Source: Mesorhizobium sp. ES1-4
GTDB lineage: Bacteria; Pseudomonadota; Alphaproteobacteria; Rhizobiales; Rhizobiaceae
Assembly (NCBI RefSeq): GCF_020164745.1
Contig: NZ_JAIUGV010000019.1
Span: 1 to 64,000 of the forward strand
Direction: 5' to 3'
DNA length: 64,000 bases
The notes below the pieces were generated by a model. That model saw only the letters and a program-made list of their open reading frames with translations. It was not told the DNA's origin and made no database searches. Numbering within the stretch: the first letter of the stretch is position 1; each line of letters starts with the position of its first letter. A program made the position numbers and the translations under genes. Shown piece after piece: positions 50,974 to 59,120 of this stretch.

Positions 50974-51372
50974 TTACCTTCGCGCCTTCGACTTGTTCAA
51001 CGCCACCGCGGCGCGCACCAGCGCCTTGAAGGCCTCCTCGTCGACCTCTTCGCCTTTCTGGAAGTCGATGGCGCGCCGTGTATTGCCTTCGAGGCTGGAG
51101 TTGAACAGGCGCGTAGGATCGGGCAGCGCAGCGCCCTTGGCAAAGGTCAGCTTGACGACGGCCTTGTAGGTCTCGCCGGTGCAGATCATCCCGGCATCCT
51201 CCCACACCGGCACGCCGCGCCATTTCCACGTCTCGACCACATCGGGATCGGCTTGATGGATGAGCGCGCGCAGCCGCCCCAGCATCTCGCCGCGCCAGTC
51301 GCCCAATTCCCTGATCCTGCCGTCGATCAGCTCGGAGGCGGATTTGCTGTCCTGCGGTCCGGTGGTCGTCAT
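50974..51372 (-). CDS. DUF1801 protein
   Basis: A 132-residue protein of the YdhG/DUF1801 type: LRALIHQADPDVVETWKWRG, VWEDAGMICTGETYKAVVKL and FAKGAALPDP. Such small proteins are common, with unknown function; structures suggest an uptake- or binding-type fold. It is the last of six minus-strand genes behind the ArsR-SRPBCC pair (53347 to 50974) and a paralogue of the preceding gene. Confidence 0.8.
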   Translation of the reverse strand: MTTTGPQDSKSASELIDGRIRELGDWRGEMLGRLRALIHQADPDVVETWKWRGVPVWEDAGMICTGETYKAVVKLTFAKGAALPDPTRLFNSSLEGNTRRAIDFQKGEEVDEEAFKALVRAAVALNKSKARR

Positions 51373-51408
51373 GCCGTTTCTCCTTCGATCCTCAACAAAA
51401 TAGCGCGC

Positions 51409-51852
51409 TCACATGCGCTCGCCAGGCAATTGGCTGGCCTGCTTCACCCAGGCGCTGAACTGCGCCTCGTCGATGACGTCGTCCTCGCGAATGTCGAGAT
51501 AGCGCGTATCCCTGCTCTTGGATTCGCCGGGCGGCACCGGATCCAGCGACTGGCCGCGGAAGAAAGCGACCTTGATGTACTTGGTGAAGCAATGGACACC
51601 GAGAAACCAGCCCTCGCCTTCGACGCCGTAGAAGGGCGAGTTCCATTTGACCGCCTTCTGCACGCCGGGCACGGCGCGCTCGATGAGCGCGTCGAGGCGT
51701 TGGCCGACCTCACGCTTCCAGCCCGGCATGGCCGCGATATAGGCCTGCACCGGCGCGTCGCCATAGCCCTTGGCGATCCGCGGGTTGCCGCCGGAAACCA
51801 GCTTCGGCTCAGCTTTGGCGGGCTTGCTCGATTTCCGCTCGGTCCTGGTCAT
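51409..51852 (-). CDS. DUF1801 protein, second copy
   Basis: A 147-residue paralogue: LDALIERAVPGVQKAVKWNS, PFYGVEGEGWFLGVHCFTKY, IKVAFFRGQSLDPVPPGESK. Its basic N-terminal 25 residues overlap the end of the membrane protein gene by 44 bases. Function unknown. It belongs to the ArsR-led operon and may act with the SRPBCC and VOC proteins on the same signal. Confidence 0.8.
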   Translation of the reverse strand: MTRTERKSSKPAKAEPKLVSGGNPRIAKGYGDAPVQAYIAAMPGWKREVGQRLDALIERAVPGVQKAVKWNSPFYGVEGEGWFLGVHCFTKYIKVAFFRGQSLDPVPPGESKSRDTRYLDIREDDVIDEAQFSAWVKQASQLPGERM

Positions 51853-52087
51853 GCGTCTCCCTTCCTATCCGGTGGCCCGCTGCACGCCGCGCCCCCTTGG
51901 AAACATAGGGCAGCACGAACATATAGAGACCGCTGAACAGCAGGAGAAAAAGCGGCGGCAGCGGCGAATAGACCACCCAGGCGGGCGGCTGCCCGAACGC
52001 CATGGTGACGAAGTTCGCGGCGACGGTTGCCGTAAAGATGATCGACAGCCAGCGATGCGTCTGCCTGATCCATTTGCTCCAGTCCAA
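51809..52087 (-). CDS. Small two-helix membrane protein
   Basis: A 92-residue membrane protein: WLSIIFTATVAANFVTMAF and PLPPLFLLLFSGLYMFVLPY are its helices, with a basic C-terminal tail. No family is recognised with certainty. It lies between the VOC and DUF1801 genes and overlaps the latter by 44 bases, so it is very likely in the operon. Confidence 0.65.
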   Translation of the reverse strand: MDWSKWIRQTHRWLSIIFTATVAANFVTMAFGQPPAWVVYSPLPPLFLLLFSGLYMFVLPYVSKGARRAAGHRIGRETHDQDRAEIEQARQS

Positions 52088-52129
52088 TGCTACCTCCCGT
52101 GAAATGTGTGTGAAACAAGCCGGGCGCTG

Positions 52130-52522
52130 CTACCAGCGCGCCAATTCCGTGATCTGGACGAGATTGCCGCAGCCGTCATTCACCTGCGCGATGGTCGAGC
52201 CGGTCACTTCGGTCGGTGCCATGGCGAAGGCGCCGCCATTCGCCTTGATGCGCTCATGGTCGCCCTTGATGTCGTCGGTAAAGAGCATCAGCGCCGGCTG
52301 GCCCTGCTTGAAGATCGCCTGCTGATAGGCCTTGGCGGCCGGGTTGTCGTTCAGCGCCAGCTGCAATTCGGTCCCGTCGGGCTCTTCGGCGGACACGACC
52401 GTCAGCCAGCGGAATGGACCGTTGCTGAAATCGGCTTTCTTGGTGAAGCCCAGCACGCCGGTGTAGAAGGCGAGCGCCCTTTCCTGATCGTCGACATAGA
52501 TGCTGGTCAGTTTGAGTTTCAT
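52130..52522 (-). CDS. VOC family (glyoxalase-like) protein
   Basis: A 130-residue VOC-fold protein beginning KLTSIYVDDQERALAFYTGV, with FRWLTVVSAEEPDGTELQ in the middle, similar in order to the VOC at 31243. AAAAGCG precedes the ATG at 52522. It is third in the ArsR-led operon, 73 bases after the SRPBCC gene. Substrate unknown. Confidence 0.85.
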   Translation of the reverse strand: MKLKLTSIYVDDQERALAFYTGVLGFTKKADFSNGPFRWLTVVSAEEPDGTELQLALNDNPAAKAYQQAIFKQGQPALMLFTDDIKGDHERIKANGGAFAMAPTEVTGSTIAQVNDGCGNLVQITELARW

Positions 52523-52595
52523 CGCTTTTTCTCCACGGATTTTGTGGGCGGAAAACCGCCCGGTTAAATTGCTGTGGCTTGCCTGACCGAGAACC

Positions 52596-53027
52596 TCAGT
52601 CCGTGCGCGCCAGAAGCTCTTCCAGCTTCTCCAGGAATTGCGGCCACCCCACCTTGGCGCCGCCATAGGCGCGCCTCTGGTCGGGCCGGAAACCGGCCTG
52701 CTCCATGCGCAGATGGGTTCCCGCCGGTGTCGGGGTAAGCGTGAAGGTCACCACGCTCCTGAGATCGAAGGCCGGGTCCCGATGCGATAGATTCCAGGTG
52801 TAGGACAGCGTCCTGTGCGGCTCGACGGCAAGCACCTCGCAGTCCAGCACGCCGCCCCAGTCGGCGCTGATGTTGAACCGATGGCCCACCACCGGACTGA
52901 AATCGTTCTTCATCAGCCACGCCTCGATCAGATGCGGTTGCGTCAATGCGCGCCAGAGTTTTTCGGGCGGATGGGAGATTTCCCGCTCGACGACGACAGC
53001 GCGGGTCTCGTTGGCACTATCGTTCAC
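52596..53027 (-). CDS. SRPBCC (AHSA1-like) protein
   Basis: A 143-residue START/AHSA1-fold protein: VEREISHPPEKLWRALTQPH at the start, then AWLMKNDFSPVVGHRF, TYTWNLSHRD-like middle (YTWNLSHRDPAFDL) and a final FLEKLEELLARTD helix. The GTG start overlaps the ArsR stop (GTGA), exactly as in the pair at 29891. It should bind a hydrophobic ligand and is coupled to the ArsR regulator. Confidence 0.85.
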   Translation of the reverse strand: MNDSANETRAVVVEREISHPPEKLWRALTQPHLIEAWLMKNDFSPVVGHRFNISADWGGVLDCEVLAVEPHRTLSYTWNLSHRDPAFDLRSVVTFTLTPTPAGTHLRMEQAGFRPDQRRAYGGAKVGWPQFLEKLEELLARTD

Positions 53028-53347
53028 TGGTCCATCCTTTTGAGCAAATCCTCGAGGTCGTCGAACCGGCTCTCCCAGAACCCCGCCATCTCGCGTGTCC
53101 AGTCCATCAGCGGCGCCAGCGCACCGAGCTGTGCGCTGTAATGTGTCTGGCGGCCCTCATGGCGGTCGCGCACCAGCCCGGCATGCTTGAGCACCCCAAG
53201 ATGCTTCGACACCGCGGGCTGTGAGACGCCGGACTGGCTGGTCAGCGCCCCGACCGTCTGCTCCCCCTGCCGGCACAGCCGCTCGAAGATCGCCCGCCTG
53301 GTCGGGTCGGCGAGCGTCCTGAAGAGCATGTCATAAGCATCCGGCAT
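53024..53347 (-). CDS. ArsR family regulator
   Basis: A 107-residue winged-helix regulator: MLFRTLADPTRRAIFERLCR and QSGVSQPAVSKHLGVLKHAG. No metal-binding Cys cluster. It heads a six-gene minus-strand operon with SRPBCC, VOC, membrane and two DUF1801 genes and is related to the ArsR at 29559. ATG 53347 (MPDAYDMLF) is preferred to one six codons upstream. A TGGTT...AACCA inverted pair lies upstream. Confidence 0.9.
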   Translation of the reverse strand: MPDAYDMLFRTLADPTRRAIFERLCRQGEQTVGALTSQSGVSQPAVSKHLGVLKHAGLVRDRHEGRQTHYSAQLGALAPLMDWTREMAGFWESRFDDLEDLLKRMDQ

Positions 53348-53424
53348 CTGAAATCCATAACCCATTGGCTATTGGTTGACGTATAACCACAGAGATATAT
53401 GTTCGTCAAGCGGAAGATTGGAGT

Positions 53425-54283
53425 GTGCCGATGATCCTCGTCACCGGAGCCACCGGCCATGTCGGGAATGCCGTCGTCTCGGGGCTGGCATCGCTTGGGC
53501 AGGAGGTGGCCGCGCTGGTTCGCGATGCAGAGGCGGCGCGAAGACGCCTGCCCCGGGGAATGCCTCTGCGCATTGGCGATTACGAGGACACCTCCGTGCT
53601 GGAAAAAGCCTTCGCCGGCATCGGCGAACTGGTGCTGATTTCCAGCGATGGCGATGCGGACGCGATCATGCGCCATCATGCCAACGTCATCGAGGCAGCA
53701 AGGGCGGCTCGCATCCGCCGCATCACCTTCACCAGCATCATCGACGTTGGCGAGGGCTCACCCTTCTACTACGCGCCAGCCTACCGCGACGCGGAGCGCC
53801 GGCTGGCCGCCTGCGGCGTGCCTTCGACCATTGTGCGCTGCGGCCTCTACAGCGACTTCATCCTCGACACATGGCTTGCTCCCGCCCAGGAACCGGGGGA
53901 ACTCGTGCTGCCGGCCGGACACGGCCTGATGGCGCCCGTTTCGCGCGATGATGTTGCGGCGGACCGTCATCGCGGCGGCGGTCAAGGCCGACACGTCCCG
54001 CGCCCCCTACACGATCACGGGAGGCGAGGCGTTAAGCTTCAACGAAATCGCAGCCGCCTGTGCCGAAGCGACAGCAAAGCCCCTGCGCTATCGCCCCTGC
54101 TCCATCGCCGAGTATCTGGCCTTGGCGTCGGCGTATCTCGACAAGCCATGGCCGCTGGCTTTCTCCAGCCTCGGCGCCTCGATCGCCTCGGGAAGATACA
54201 GCGGAATCTCCGGCGACTTCGCCCTGCTCACGGGCACGCGGCCGGAAAGCTTTCGAGATTTCCTGGATCGGGCAATGTCCTGA
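53425..54283 (+). pseudogene. NmrA-like NAD(P)-binding protein, frameshifted
   Basis: Residues 1-180 (MILVTGATGHVGNAVVSGLA, with the Rossmann GxxGxxG) are in one frame up to about 53955, at VSRDDVAA. The rest, VIAAAVKADTSRAPYTITGG to the stop at 54283, follows in another frame. The whole aligns with an intact SDR/NmrA family. A one-base insertion restores it. Start is GTG 53425 or ATG 53431. It is divergent from the ArsR operon. A sequencing error cannot be excluded. Confidence 0.75.
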
Positions 54284-54354
54284 GTGCCCGCGGACGGCCA
54301 GCTACAGAGGTATTTTGGTCAGTATCGTGGATGGTTAGCCGAGGCACCAAACGT

Positions 54355-54414
54355 CGTCATCCCAGGGTCTCCGCGACGGAGCTTCGCTCCTGCTTCGCCC
54401 CAGGATGACGAAGC
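54355..54414 (-). repeat. Dispersed intergenic repeat, family B copy 2
   Basis: CGTCATCCCAGGGTC...GCTTCGCTCC...CCAGGATGACGAAG, the reverse-orientation diverged copy of the element at 74-131. Confidence 0.65.
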
Positions 54415-54467
54415 TGTTTCTGATCATTGTCGACGACAATCAACGCGAGAGATTGGTCAAAACGTCG

Positions 54468-55184
54468 CTAGACGGCGGCGTGGGTTCGGCCGATCTCTTC
54501 GGCCACCAGTTCCTGTAGCTGCCACAGATTGCGGTCGCGTATGCCGCAGGCGTCCAGATGGCGGATCGTCTCGAACAGGTATTCGGCGCCCGAGCCCCAA
54601 TGGCCGACGGCTCTTGCCAGCGTCGCCGCGACCGCCGGCTTGTCGAGTTTGCCGGCGTAGCGCGGATTGGCGGGATCGACGACGAAACCCAGCGCCTGCC
54701 CCATCCCGCCTTCGGTCCCGACCCGCAGCCAGCGCGGCACGTTGACGGCCGGCAGGATGGTCATTTCGCGGCGCAACAGCGCTTCCAGGTTGGCGGCAAC
54801 CGGTTCGGCGATTTCGAACACCATGCCCTGGCACTGGCCGCCGCGGTCGAGCGCCATCATCAGGCCGGGCTGTTCGAGCGTGCCGCGAAAGCGCTGCACG
54901 GTGAAGCAGAACGACCTGTGCCAGCCCCGCGCCACCGCCCGTTCCCCACCCCTGACCTCGCCGGCCGGCTTCCACAACAGCGAGCCGTAGGCGAACAGTC
55001 TCAGCGGCCCGGCCGGCGCCGAGGCCAGGATCCCGTCACGAAAACGCGCGTAGTCGGCATCCGTCATATGAACCATGCCGGGCGTCGGCCCGGCATCCTC
55101 CACCGCGCGCAAGGTGCGCGCCACCAGCGCCTCGGTCAGTGCCATCGGTGTTCTGCGCGAAACGACGGAAATCGGCTTGTTCAT
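54468..55184 (-). CDS. chaC: ChaC-like gamma-glutamylcyclotransferase
   Basis: A 238-residue enzyme of the ChaC type that cleaves glutathione (and sometimes leukotriene-like gamma-glutamyl compounds) into 5-oxoproline. LRLFAYGSLLWKPAG carries the GGCT glycine-rich motif, and the catalytic Glu is expected in the segment around GFVVDPANP. Monocistronic on the minus strand. The first 35 residues before the domain are variable. Good family match. Confidence 0.85.
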   Translation of the reverse strand: MNKPISVVSRRTPMALTEALVARTLRAVEDAGPTPGMVHMTDADYARFRDGILASAPAGPLRLFAYGSLLWKPAGEVRGGERAVARGWHRSFCFTVQRFRGTLEQPGLMMALDRGGQCQGMVFEIAEPVAANLEALLRREMTILPAVNVPRWLRVGTEGGMGQALGFVVDPANPRYAGKLDKPAVAATLARAVGHWGSGAEYLFETIRHLDACGIRDRNLWQLQELVAEEIGRTHAAV

Positions 55185-55351
55185 TCCTGCGCCTCAACCA
55201 TGGCCGCTATCTTGCGCAGCGAGGAGAGATACTCAAGAGGCTGCCGGGGCGTCGGAGCAAGACCTGAACGAATTCCGCGATGCCGCGACACTGCGCGGGA
55301 AACCCGGCTTCGCGACCGCCCGCCCATTCTGATGCGGGCCACGGTCGCCAT

Positions 55352-55376
55352 GGAACGACATCGCTCCCGAAACGTT
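55352..55376 (+). promoter_or_regulatory. Perfect EcfG-type general stress promoter
   Basis: GGAAC at 55352-55356, 16 bases, CGTT at 55373-55376, ending 21 bases before the start of the DUF2270 gene. Confidence 0.75.
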
Positions 55377-55397
55377 TTACCGGGCTGGGAGGAAATC

Positions 55398-56090
55398 ATG
55401 AACGATGCGCCGGCAATGCCCGTCGGCTCGACGCTTTCGCCAGGCGAACTGGTGACCGTGATGTCCCATTTCCATCGCGCCGAGATCGCCCGCATGGCTG
55501 GCTGGCGCGACCGCCTCGACCGTACCAGCAATTGGGCGATCACCGTTGTCGCGGCGATGCTGTCGGTGTCGCTGTCGACGGCCAGCGCCCACCACGGCGT
55601 GCTGCTGTTCGCCATGCTGCTGGTGCTGCTGTTGTTGTGGATCGAGGCGCGCCGCTACCGCTTCTTCGATGTCTACCGCGCCCGTGTGCGCCAGTTCGAG
55701 CGCCACTATTTCGCGCAGATCTTCTCGCCGCAGCCCGACTTCGCCTCCGACTGGCTGCTGGTCGTCGGCGAGAGCCTGCGGACGCCAAAGTTCCTGGTTT
55801 CGCAACGCGTGGCGCTGGCGCGCCGTTTGCGCCGCAACTACCTCCACATGATGCTGATCCTGCTGCTCGCCTGGATCCTCAAACTGTCGACCCCGAGCCT
55901 GATCGATCAGGCCGCGCCGGTCGGCTTTGTCGGCACGTTGCGCGAGGCCGTCGGCGCCGCGGCGCTTGGTCCCATTCCGGGCGCGGCCATCGTCGCCGTG
56001 GTTGCACTCCTCTATGCCGGCCTGCTGGCCGCCGCCTTCCTGACACCAGGCGACGACGGCGAACTCTCCTTCGGCGACGTCCACGTCTGA
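55398..56090 (+). CDS. DUF2270 integral membrane protein, probable stress gene
   Basis: A 230-residue membrane protein: a soluble N-terminus (FHRAEIARMAGWRDRLDRTS), two helices near 49-83, then IEARRYRFFDVYRARVRQFE, FVSQRVALARRLRRNYLHM-type loop and two further helices. This is DUF2270, of unknown function. GGGAGGAAATC precedes the ATG. A perfect EcfG promoter directly upstream suggests induction in the general stress response. Downstream, 113 bases away, is a cation/proton antiporter gene in the same direction. Confidence 0.85.
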   Translation: MNDAPAMPVGSTLSPGELVTVMSHFHRAEIARMAGWRDRLDRTSNWAITVVAAMLSVSLSTASAHHGVLLFAMLLVLLLLWIEARRYRFFDVYRARVRQFERHYFAQIFSPQPDFASDWLLVVGESLRTPKFLVSQRVALARRLRRNYLHMMLILLLAWILKLSTPSLIDQAAPVGFVGTLREAVGAAALGPIPGAAIVAVVALLYAGLLAAAFLTPGDDGELSFGDVHV

Positions 56091-56203
56091 GCTCGATGCC
56101 TTGAGCCTATTCTGGCATCGACGTCCACGGTCTGACGTGGCTGCAACGCAAACGCCAGCCGCGCGTTGTGCTGTCAGTCCGTCGCGGCGTCTTGAGGGAA
56201 TCC

Positions 56204-58537
56204 ATGGACCGTCAACCGGCAACGAGGTCACGCGGAATTGTGGCCGCTCTCTCGCTGGCCATTCTCGCCCTCGCCCACGCAAGCCACGCGCTTGCCGCGC
56301 AGCCCGCCGGCCATGCCTCGGGCATGGGCGGTTCGGCCGAGGGGCTGTTCGTCGCCGAGATCGTTCTTCTCCTGCTGGTCGGCCGTGGCCTTGGCGAAAT
56401 CTTCCAGCGTTATGGCCAGCCGGCGATCATGGGCCAGCTGATCGGCGGCATCCTGCTCGGCCCGTCGCTGTTCGGGTGGATATGGCCCGACGCGCAGCAC
56501 CTGATCTTTTCCAACGACCCGTCGCAGAAAAGCATGATCGATGCCGTCTCGCAGCTCGGCATTCTGCTGCTCCTGCTGCTCACCGGCATGGAGACGGACC
56601 TGCGCCTCGTACGGCGGGTGGGCGCGGCCTGTTTCTCGATCTCGATCACCGGCGTCGTCGTGCCTTTTGCCTGCGGCTTCGCGCTGGCGCAGGTCCTGCC
56701 GGATACGCTTCTGCCGGAGCCGACCGAGCGCATCGTCGCCGGACTGTTCCTCGGCACCGCGCTGTCGATCTCCTCGGTCAAGATCGTCGCCATGGTCGTG
56801 CGCGAAATGAACTTCATGCGCCGCAATCTCGGCCAGATCATCATCTCCTCCGCCATCATCGAGGACACGATCGGTTGGCTGATCATCGCCGTCACCTTCG
56901 GCATCGCCACCAATGGCAGCGTGCAGGTGCTGCCACTGCTGCTGACGGTGGCCGAAGTGGCGCTGTTCATGGTGTTCTCCTTCACCATCGGCCGCCGCCT
57001 GGTGTTCACGCTGATCCGCTGGAGCAACGACTCCTTCCGCAGCGAATACGCCGTCATATCGGTCATCCTCATCATCATGGGCGTGATGGCGCTGATCACC
57101 AACCTGATCGGCGTGCACACCGTGCTCGGCGCCTTCGTCGCCGGCATACTGGTGGGAGAATCGCCGATCCTGTCCCAGCATATCGAGGGCCAGCTGCGCG
57201 GCGTCATAACCGCGCTCTTCATGCCGGTCTTCTTCGGCATGGCCGGCCTGTCGGCGGACCTGACCGTGCTTGCCGACCCGACGCTGGCGCTGCTGACGCT
57301 GGCGCTGGTGCTGATCGCCAGCATCGGCAAATTCTCGGGCGCCTTCCTCGGCGGCCGGCTGGCCGGCATGTCGCTGAAGGAGGCGATCGCCGTTGGCAGC
57401 GCCATGAACGCGCGCGGCTCGACCGAGGTCATCGTCGCCTCGATCGGCCTCTCGATGAACATCCTCTCCCACAACCTGTTCACCATGATCGTCACCATGG
57501 CCGTCATCACCACGCTGGCCATGCCGCCGATGCTGCGCTGGGCGCTCGGCCGGCTGCCGGTCGGCAATGCGGAAAAGCAGCGTGTCGACCGCGAACTGCT
57601 CGACGAACGCGGCTTCGTCTCGAAGCTGGAGCGGTTGCTGCTGCTCGTCGACGACAGCCCGGTCGGCAAGTTCACCGCCTATCTCGCCGGTCTCGTCGGC
57701 GGCGGCAGCGGCATGCCGACCACGCTGCTCCACCTCGAGGGCGGCAAGCTGCCCAGGCCTGCCGGCGTCAAAGGTCCGGAGCGCGCCTCCAAGGAGGTCA
57801 AGAAGGGCGCGGCCAGAAGCGCCAGGGCCGTCAGCAAGGCCGAGGACACCCCGGTCGACAAGGTCCACCTCACGGCCCGCACCGAACTTGAAGCCACCAC
57901 CGAGACGATCGCCGCGGAAGCCCGCAAGGGCTACGGCCTCCTGCTGGTCGGACTGGACGACGCGCTGACCGACAAAGGCACCTTCAGCGGCACGCTGAAC
58001 GATATCACCAGCGGCTTCGACGGCCCGCTCTGCCTGGTGCTGAATGGCGCCAAGTCCAGCGGCAAGATGCCGTTGCTGCGCGCCGGCGCGACCATTCTGG
58101 TGCCCGTCAACGGCACCGAGGTGGCGCGGCGCGCGGCCGATTTCGCGCTCGCGCTGGCGCGGCCGCAGCGGGCTCGCGTGAAAGTCCTCTATGTCCCGCA
58201 GGCCCGCAAGGGCAGCCCGCCAAGCTCGGTTTCGCACCGCCGCGAGGAGGCCGTGCTCAAGGATGTCGCCGATCTCGCCGACCGCTATGGCGTCGCCGTC
58301 GAGACCGCCATCAGGACCCGCGCCACGCCGGACAAGGCGATCGCCAGGGAGGCGGCCAAGGGCGCCGCCATGGTGGTGATGGGTGTCACCCAGCGGCCGG
58401 GCGAAGAGCTGTTCTTCGGCGACACGGCCACCGCCGTGCTTGGCGCCGCCGGCTGTCCGGTCGTGCTTCTGGCCACCGATCGCGTCAAGCGGGCGGAAAC
58501 CGGCGCCGAAGAGGCGGCAACCGAGACCGGCAGCTGA
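56204..58537 (+). CDS. CPA2-type cation/proton antiporter with C-terminal UspA domain
   Basis: A 777-residue protein. Residues 1-25 form a signal-like helix, then about 12 membrane helices (35-440), including ALSISSVKIVAMVVREM and NARGSTEVIVASIGLS, of the KefB/NhaS-like CPA2 family that exchanges Na+ or K+ for protons. A linker of about 100 residues leads to a UspA-like domain ending VVMGVTQRPGEELFFGDTAT, with an ATP-binding loop. It likely links ion homeostasis to nucleotide state. ATG 56204 is chosen before the helix. Confidence 0.85.
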   Translation: MDRQPATRSRGIVAALSLAILALAHASHALAAQPAGHASGMGGSAEGLFVAEIVLLLLVGRGLGEIFQRYGQPAIMGQLIGGILLGPSLFGWIWPDAQHLIFSNDPSQKSMIDAVSQLGILLLLLLTGMETDLRLVRRVGAACFSISITGVVVPFACGFALAQVLPDTLLPEPTERIVAGLFLGTALSISSVKIVAMVVREMNFMRRNLGQIIISSAIIEDTIGWLIIAVTFGIATNGSVQVLPLLLTVAEVALFMVFSFTIGRRLVFTLIRWSNDSFRSEYAVISVILIIMGVMALITNLIGVHTVLGAFVAGILVGESPILSQHIEGQLRGVITALFMPVFFGMAGLSADLTVLADPTLALLTLALVLIASIGKFSGAFLGGRLAGMSLKEAIAVGSAMNARGSTEVIVASIGLSMNILSHNLFTMIVTMAVITTLAMPPMLRWALGRLPVGNAEKQRVDRELLDERGFVSKLERLLLLVDDSPVGKFTAYLAGLVGGGSGMPTTLLHLEGGKLPRPAGVKGPERASKEVKKGAARSARAVSKAEDTPVDKVHLTARTELEATTETIAAEARKGYGLLLVGLDDALTDKGTFSGTLNDITSGFDGPLCLVLNGAKSSGKMPLLRAGATILVPVNGTEVARRAADFALALARPQRARVKVLYVPQARKGSPPSSVSHRREEAVLKDVADLADRYGVAVETAIRTRATPDKAIAREAAKGAAMVVMGVTQRPGEELFFGDTATAVLGAAGCPVVLLATDRVKRAETGAEEAATETGS

Positions 58538-58587
58538 TGCCCTTTTCGCCGTGACCCGGCTCGCCGAACCGCTGTCAGCGTTTACAC

Positions 58588-58633
58588 GCAATTGCGGACG
58601 GAAAACCGCTTCGCAGTTTTCGGCATCATCCTG
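58588..58633 (-). repeat. Dispersed intergenic repeat, family C copy 3
   Basis: On the minus strand CCGAAAACTGCGAAGCGG then TTTTCCGTCCGCAATTGC, matching the other family C copies. It abuts the stop of the 47-residue gene. Confidence 0.65.
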
Positions 58634-58777
58634 CTAAAGGCCGAAGAACTGCCGTCCGATCATGTAGCCCAGCGCCGCCACGACCAGCGGGAACAGCGCC
58701 GGGGCCAACCTGCTGAAGAAGGAAATCTTCGTGTCCCTGGGCGGCACGTAGCGCGCATTGCCGAGATTCTTGGTCAT
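58634..58777 (-). CDS. 47-residue single-span membrane peptide
   Basis: A small protein read on the minus strand: MTKNLGNARYVPPRDTKISF, then a hydrophobic helix (LFPLVVAALGYMIG) and RQFFGL at the end. AGAGGTGG lies before the ATG at 58777. A soluble basic N-terminus with one C-terminal membrane helix suggests a tail-anchored membrane peptide. It lies between the convergent antiporter gene and the divergent kinase gene. Family not recognised. Confidence 0.6.
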   Translation of the reverse strand: MTKNLGNARYVPPRDTKISFFSRLAPALFPLVVAALGYMIGRQFFGL

Positions 58778-59120
58778 TGCCACCTCTCGATCGATTAATT
58801 AGCGAATGCTTATTTACGACATGGCCGCCTTAACGAGTCGCAAAGAAATTCGGTCGAATAGCCGGCTTTGGCCCTTTCAGGTTAAAGCACCGAAGGAAAT
58901 CGGCAGGTATCGGGAACCGAATGGCCTGTGCCGGGTTTTGGCCAATGGGGAGTTGCCTGTCCATTGTCTAGCCGAAGCGCCGAACCAGGCGAGCTGGGTT
59001 AACGCACGGTTACGCTCGCCTCGGTCTTGGCGTCGAGTTCGGTCGCGCAGCGACGGTATCCGACATATTAGCCAGTATCGATCGACTCTCGAACCAACGC
59101 CGGCCGATCCACGGGACTTC
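58778..59120 (+). other. Regulatory region upstream of the HWE kinase gene
   Basis: A 343-base stretch between the divergent 47-residue gene and the kinase. The frame is open upstream to 58806 but that part has no domain and poor codon use. It contains GGAAC at 58913-58917 followed by 16 bases and GGTT, a one-mismatch EcfG promoter far (about 180 bases) from the start. Otherwise nothing is seen. Confidence 0.35.

Noticed and set aside
56228..58591. 787-codon minus-strand frame opposite the antiporter
   Set aside because: Antisense shadow; low-complexity Asp/Arg/Gln-rich and no ribosome site, while the plus-strand product is a clear CPA2 antiporter.
58806..59120. N-terminal extension of the HWE kinase
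   Set aside because: The open frame has no domain and poor composition, and the ATG at 59121 directly precedes the first PAS-like region.
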